A stretch of DNA of 22,410 nucleotides from DATADF01 sp046263155. GTDB lineage: Bacteria; Actinomycetota; CADDZG01; WHSQ01. Position numbers and translations under genes: made by a program. Every line of letters starts with the position of its first letter. Within the stretch, counting starts at the first letter, position 1. The notes beneath the pieces are model-generated. The model was given only the letters and a program-made list of their open reading frames with translations. It was not told the origin of the DNA and searched no databases. The stretch covers positions 1 through 22,410 of the forward strand of contig JBHELF010000090.1 in the NCBI GenBank assembly GCA_046263155.1, in the 5' to 3' direction. Positions 19,544-22,410 of this stretch are shown here, piece after piece.

Positions 19544-21256
19544 ATGACGCACAACTTCAGAATCGGTCGCCGTCTTTTTGCGGTGATCACCGCCGCGCTA
19601 CTTCTGACCGGGCTTGCCCTGCCGGCACGCTCGGCTCCCCCGCCCGAGGGGGCCGAGTGGACCGAGCACTACTTCCCCTCGGTGGACGGAACGATGCTGC
19701 ACGCCGACGTACTGCGTCCTGCGAATCTGTCCGAGAAAACCAAGACGCCGGTGATCCTTACCGTCAGTCCTTACACGAACCACTCCAGCACAAATCCAGC
19801 CGATCCCATCCCCTACGACCCGAACGGGGAAGGACCCAGCGACCGCTTCTACGACTTCCTCGAGGTCTCGGACATCCTGAAGAATGGCTACACCTACGTG
19901 ATGGTCGACCTTCCCGGCACCGGCGGGTCGGGTGGTTGCAACGATTGGGGGGGCCCCGCCGAGCAAGGGGCGGTTAAGGCCGCGGTCGAATGGTCGGCCT
20001 CTCAGCCCTGGTCCACCGGTCGAGTCGGAATGATGGGCAAGTCCTACGACGCGTGGACGGGCCTGATGGGGATCGCGCAAAAGCCGAAGGGACTGGCGGC
20101 CGTGGTCGCGATGGAGCCTGTTTACGCCGGTTATCGCTATCTCTACAACAACGGCGTTCGCTTTTCGAACTCGGTCTTGACGCCGACCCTTTTCCAATAC
20201 ATCGACGCGAAACCCGGGTCTCTAAGGGACGATCCCATGTACATCGCGAACAGCGCACCTCTTGTCTACTGCTACGGCTTGAACATCGGGCTGCAGCAAC
20301 AGGACGACCCCGACTCGGACTTCTGGGCGGCGCGTGATCTGCTGCGCTCGACCAAGAAGGCCAACACGCCACTCTTCCTCACTCAGGGATTTCTGGAACC
20401 CAATACGAAGCCGGACGGTGCGTTTGACTTCTTCAATGGCCTGGCCGGGCCGAATCGGGCGTGGTTCGGACAGTTCGATCATGTGCGCGGCTGGGAATTG
20501 GCAGGCGAGCAATTTGCGACGGGGCGAAAAGTCTTTGCCGCGGAGATGATGCGCTTCTTCGATCACTACGTTAAGGGCGTGCCGCTGGCTCGGGCTGCGG
20601 TACACCAGGATGCTCCCGTCGCAGTCCAAGACAACCTCGGTCGCTACCGATCGGAGCCGTCGTGGCCTCCGCCCGATGCGCGCCTGATGTGGAACAAGCT
20701 GAAGACGGGGACGTATCCCGACGATGGGCGGAACCAAGCCACGGGGAACATGACCGGCCACGGTGTGTGGACGTTCTCGCAGCCCCTTCCCCATGACGTG
20801 TGGATGGCCGGGGAGCCGAGCGTGAAGGTCGAGCTCGACGCGGTACCGCGCGCCAACCTGGTTGCAAACGTGTACGACGTGAAATCGGACGGCACCGCGA
20901 CGCTCGTGTCTCGCGGCGCGCACCTCATCCGCAACCCGGGAGGCCAAGAGGTCGAACTCGAGCTCTACGGACAGGACTGGTTGTTCGCCAAGGGCCATCG
21001 CCTCGGCGTGTTGATATCGGGTGCAAACTCGGGCTGGTGGGTGCACATCCCGACTCAGACCACCGTCACGGTCACCTCTGCGGAGATCGGGATTCCCTTC
21101 CTTACCTGGGACCGTCGCTCCTTCCTCGACGGCAAGACCACGCCCGAGCTCGACGGTTATCTGCGCACCGCTATCGCGACGGTGTCGCCGGATACCGTCA
21201 AGGGGTCCCAGCAGACGTTCCGCCTTCCGCCGCCGCTCGCCACTCCACGACGTTAG
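19544..21256 (+). CDS. Secreted CocE/NonD-family alpha/beta hydrolase (S15-like)
   Basis: A 570-residue protein with GGAGGAGCA before the ATG. Residues 1-30 are a signal peptide (RRLFAVITAALLLTGLALPARSA). The catalytic domain follows: the family Tyr is at 78 (VSPYTNH), then VMVDLPGTGGSGGCNDWGG, and the nucleophile Ser167 lies in MGKSYDAWTGL. The catalytic His is His313 (GQFDHVRGW). The acidic residue is less clear: QGFLEPNTKPDGAFDFF has Glu285 where related enzymes often have Asp. From about residue 395 a jelly-roll-like C-terminal domain typical of X-Pro dipeptidyl-peptidase/CocE proteins is visible (VWTFSQPLPHDVWMAGEPSVKVELDAV, LVANVYDVKSDGTATLVSRGAHLIR, GHRLGVLISGANSGWWVHIP). Extracellular esterase or peptidase activity is likely; substrate is unknown. 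A strong hairpin follows the stop. Confidence 0.88.
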   Translation: MTHNFRIGRRLFAVITAALLLTGLALPARSAPPPEGAEWTEHYFPSVDGTMLHADVLRPANLSEKTKTPVILTVSPYTNHSSTNPADPIPYDPNGEGPSDRFYDFLEVSDILKNGYTYVMVDLPGTGGSGGCNDWGGPAEQGAVKAAVEWSASQPWSTGRVGMMGKSYDAWTGLMGIAQKPKGLAAVVAMEPVYAGYRYLYNNGVRFSNSVLTPTLFQYIDAKPGSLRDDPMYIANSAPLVYCYGLNIGLQQQDDPDSDFWAARDLLRSTKKANTPLFLTQGFLEPNTKPDGAFDFFNGLAGPNRAWFGQFDHVRGWELAGEQFATGRKVFAAEMMRFFDHYVKGVPLARAAVHQDAPVAVQDNLGRYRSEPSWPPPDARLMWNKLKTGTYPDDGRNQATGNMTGHGVWTFSQPLPHDVWMAGEPSVKVELDAVPRANLVANVYDVKSDGTATLVSRGAHLIRNPGGQEVELELYGQDWLFAKGHRLGVLISGANSGWWVHIPTQTTVTVTSAEIGIPFLTWDRRSFLDGKTTPELDGYLRTAIATVSPDTVKGSQQTFRLPPPLATPRR

Positions 21257-21282
21257 CGGTCTGGACAAGCCCCGGGGGGCGA

Positions 21283-21310
21283 CGGGTAGGCCCTCCTTCG
21301 GGTCTACCCG
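21283..21310 (+). terminator. Strong hairpin after the CocE-like gene
   Basis: CGGGTAGGCCC and GGGTCTACCCG form an 11-bp stem, with one G-T wobble, around TCCTTC. It starts 27 bases after the stop and ends just before a TATAAA box for the next gene. No T-run follows, so it fits an intrinsic-like terminator of a GC-rich host. Confidence 0.55.
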
Positions 21311-21311
21311 C

Positions 21312-21317
21312 TATAAA
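21312..21317 (+). promoter_or_regulatory. Putative -10 box of the nitroreductase gene
   Basis: TATAAA followed by seven bases and the ATG at 21325, without any ribosome-binding site, suggesting transcription starts at or next to the start codon. It follows directly on the hairpin that closes the CocE-like gene. Confidence 0.5.
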
Positions 21318-21324
21318 GACGGCC

Positions 21325-22011
21325 ATGGAGATGGATCTCACCAGCGTCGATCATGTTCTGACCACCACGCGCACGGTCAGAAAGCGGTTGGATCTTGCCC
21401 GGACGGTGGAACCGGAGGTCCTCCTCGACAGCCTGCGCGTTGCGATTCAGGCGCCCACCGGCTCCAATCTGCAGCGTTGGCGCTGGGTCGTGGTTACGGA
21501 TCCCGAGAAGCGCGCCGCGGTCGCGCAGCTCTACGAAAAGGCCATCACTCCCTATCTCGACATCATGGAGAAAGCCTTTGGCGGTCGTGAGGACAACAAC
21601 AAGGTGATCGACTCCGCAAGGTATCTCGCGGACAAACTGCCTCAGGTCCCCGTCCACGTGATCCCCTGCGCGCTGGGCAACTATCAAGAGCTCGGGATGC
21701 TGCTAAAGGGTGGCGGCTACCCCTTTGAAATCTCGGACAACCTGACCGCCTCCGGCTTCTACGGATCGATCTGGCCGGCGGTGTGGAACTTCATGCTGGC
21801 CCTGAGAGCGCGCGGACTCGGATCGGCGTTGACCACGATGCACCTGGCCTTCGAGAAGGAGATGGGTGAATTGCTCGGAATCCCAGATACCGTGTCCCAG
21901 GTGGGCCTGATCGCCGTCGCCTATTTCACCGGTGAGGACTTCAAGCCGGCCAAGAGAAAACCCGCCCCCGAAGTCACCTACTGGAACGGCTGGAAGGGAA
22001 CCTTGCCGTGA
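21325..22011 (+). CDS. Nitroreductase-family flavoprotein
   Basis: A 228-residue protein from the ATG at 21325; the in-frame ATG at 21331 is two codons on. The nitroreductase core is visible as HVLTTTRTVRKRLDLARTVEPEVLLDSLRVAIQAPTGSNLQRWRWVVVTDPEKRAAVAQLY, where R-T-x-R-K and APTGSN-x-Q-x-W are the FMN-contacting motifs. The C-terminal half includes SGFYGSIWPAVWNFMLALRARGLGSALTTMHLAFEKEMGELLGIPDTVSQVGLIAVAYFTG. These enzymes are FMN-dependent NAD(P)H oxidoreductases acting on nitroaromatics, quinones or enones, usually as dimers in the cytoplasm. The frame is open far upstream but only as antisense or shadow sequence of the CocE-like gene. It overlaps the CopC-like gene by four bases (GTGA), suggesting one transcript. 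Confidence 0.87.
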   Translation: MEMDLTSVDHVLTTTRTVRKRLDLARTVEPEVLLDSLRVAIQAPTGSNLQRWRWVVVTDPEKRAAVAQLYEKAITPYLDIMEKAFGGREDNNKVIDSARYLADKLPQVPVHVIPCALGNYQELGMLLKGGGYPFEISDNLTASGFYGSIWPAVWNFMLALRARGLGSALTTMHLAFEKEMGELLGIPDTVSQVGLIAVAYFTGEDFKPAKRKPAPEVTYWNGWKGTLP

Positions 22012-22410
22012 TCCGCTCCAGATCCAAACTTGCCGTCACGGCAGGCCTGATCATGATGCTCGGAGTGCCCGGTGCGCACGCTCATGGAAACCTCCAGAGA
22101 ACCATCCCCCAGGCCGATGCCGTACTTAAGAACGTGCCCAACCATGTTCTGCTGCAGTTCAGTCAGCGGCCGAAGAAGAATGCGCGCATCACGGTTCTCG
22201 ATGGATGCCGGCGGCCGGCCGTTCGGACCCTGCAGCTCCAGGGCGACACGGCCCACATAGAGATCAAACCTCAAGCCCAGCCGGGCAACTACAGGGTCTC
22301 GTACCGCATCGTCTCGGCCGTCGATGGCGATGCGACACGTGGCAATTACGGCTTTCGGGTCGGAGGCTCGGCGGACTGCTCCGAGGCCTCGCCGGAGGAG
22401 GAATCCGAGG
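22008..22410 (+). CDS. CopC-like secreted protein, 3' end beyond the window
   Basis: Starts at the GTG that overlaps the nitroreductase TGA by four bases (GTGA) and stays open to the end of the window, giving 134 residues so far. Residues 1-25 are a signal peptide (VTAGLIMMLGVPGAHA), so His26 would become the new N terminus as in CopC. The body follows the CopC immunoglobulin-like fold: LQRTIPQADAVLKNVPNHVLLQFSQRPKKNARITVLD, then GNYRVSYRIVSAVDGDATRGNYGFRV. CopC binds Cu(II) through His1, the Asp of a DGH motif and the His of that motif. Here the motif is Asp106-Gly-Asp108, so one copper ligand seems to be missing. The protein continues as an acidic tail (ASPEEESE), perhaps before a membrane anchor or CopD/YcnJ-like part outside the window. 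Confidence 0.78.
   Translation, partial: MIRSRSKLAVTAGLIMMLGVPGAHAHGNLQRTIPQADAVLKNVPNHVLLQFSQRPKKNARITVLDGCRRPAVRTLQLQGDTAHIEIKPQAQPGNYRVSYRIVSAVDGDATRGNYGFRVGGSADCSEASPEEESE

Noticed and set aside
20222..21268. Minus-strand open frame of 348 residues opposite the CocE-like gene
   Set aside because: Shadow of a clear secreted hydrolase with signal peptide and ribosome site on the plus strand.

Overview
The window looks like chromosomal DNA of a GC-rich (about 60-67% in the stretches I counted) free-living bacterium. It is probably an uncultured member of the Actinomycetota or a close F420-using lineage. This rests on an F420-type LLM oxidoreductase, HxlR and DUF6328 proteins of actinobacterial style, many GTG/TTG starts, and several genes whose TAnnnT -10 box lies 6-7 bases before the start codon, as in leaderless mRNAs. 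Phylum is inference. I saw no rRNA, tRNA, CRISPR array, known IS or prophage. No stretch over 300 bases lacks a gene.

Layout. 2-1363 (+): 3' part of a GH57-like/DUF3536 gene, overlapping by 46 bp the end of a secreted LVIVD-repeat protein (1318-2526, -). 2667-3788 (+): three tightly packed genes (small unknown, coiled-coil unknown, DUF6328 membrane protein). 3793-4680 (-): HtrA-like protease, divergent from an HxlR regulator (4755-5180, +), with a perfect 16-bp palindrome between them. 5182-5592 (-): thioredoxin-type arsenate reductase. 5634-5867 (+): small unknown. 5864-12626 (-): co-directional block of AidB-like acyl-CoA dehydrogenase, LolD/MacB-type ABC ATPase, FtsX-type permease, LOG-family protein and F420-type LLM oxidoreductase. 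12683-15154 (+): compact operon of a PPOX split-barrel protein, a PPOX-UbiA fusion prenyltransferase and an alpha/beta hydrolase. 15175-16598 (-): CapA-like phosphoesterase and Nudix hydrolase, divergent from a Qor-type quinone oxidoreductase (16664-17641, +) across an 8-bp-arm inverted repeat. 17671-18801: an orphan AbiEi-like/DUF559 nuclease gene between two related 47-bp structured repeats. 18913-22410 (+): BON-domain protein, secreted CocE/NonD hydrolase, nitroreductase-like protein and the start of a CopC-like gene.

How genes may work together. The PPOX / PPOX-UbiA / hydrolase operon looks like one functional unit, possibly flavin- or F420-linked quinone or lipid-prenyl chemistry (inference). 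The ABC ATPase and permease form one MacB/Lol-like transporter. HxlR probably controls itself and the divergent protease through the palindrome.

The most unusual object is the DUF559 cassette. A gene coding for a winged helix-turn-helix plus nuclease fusion sits between two 47-bp imperfect palindromes with perfect 12-bp outer inverted termini. Its base composition is lower in GC than that of its neighbours. The arrangement recalls REP/RAYT-like or homing-type selfish elements, but mobility is inferred, not shown.
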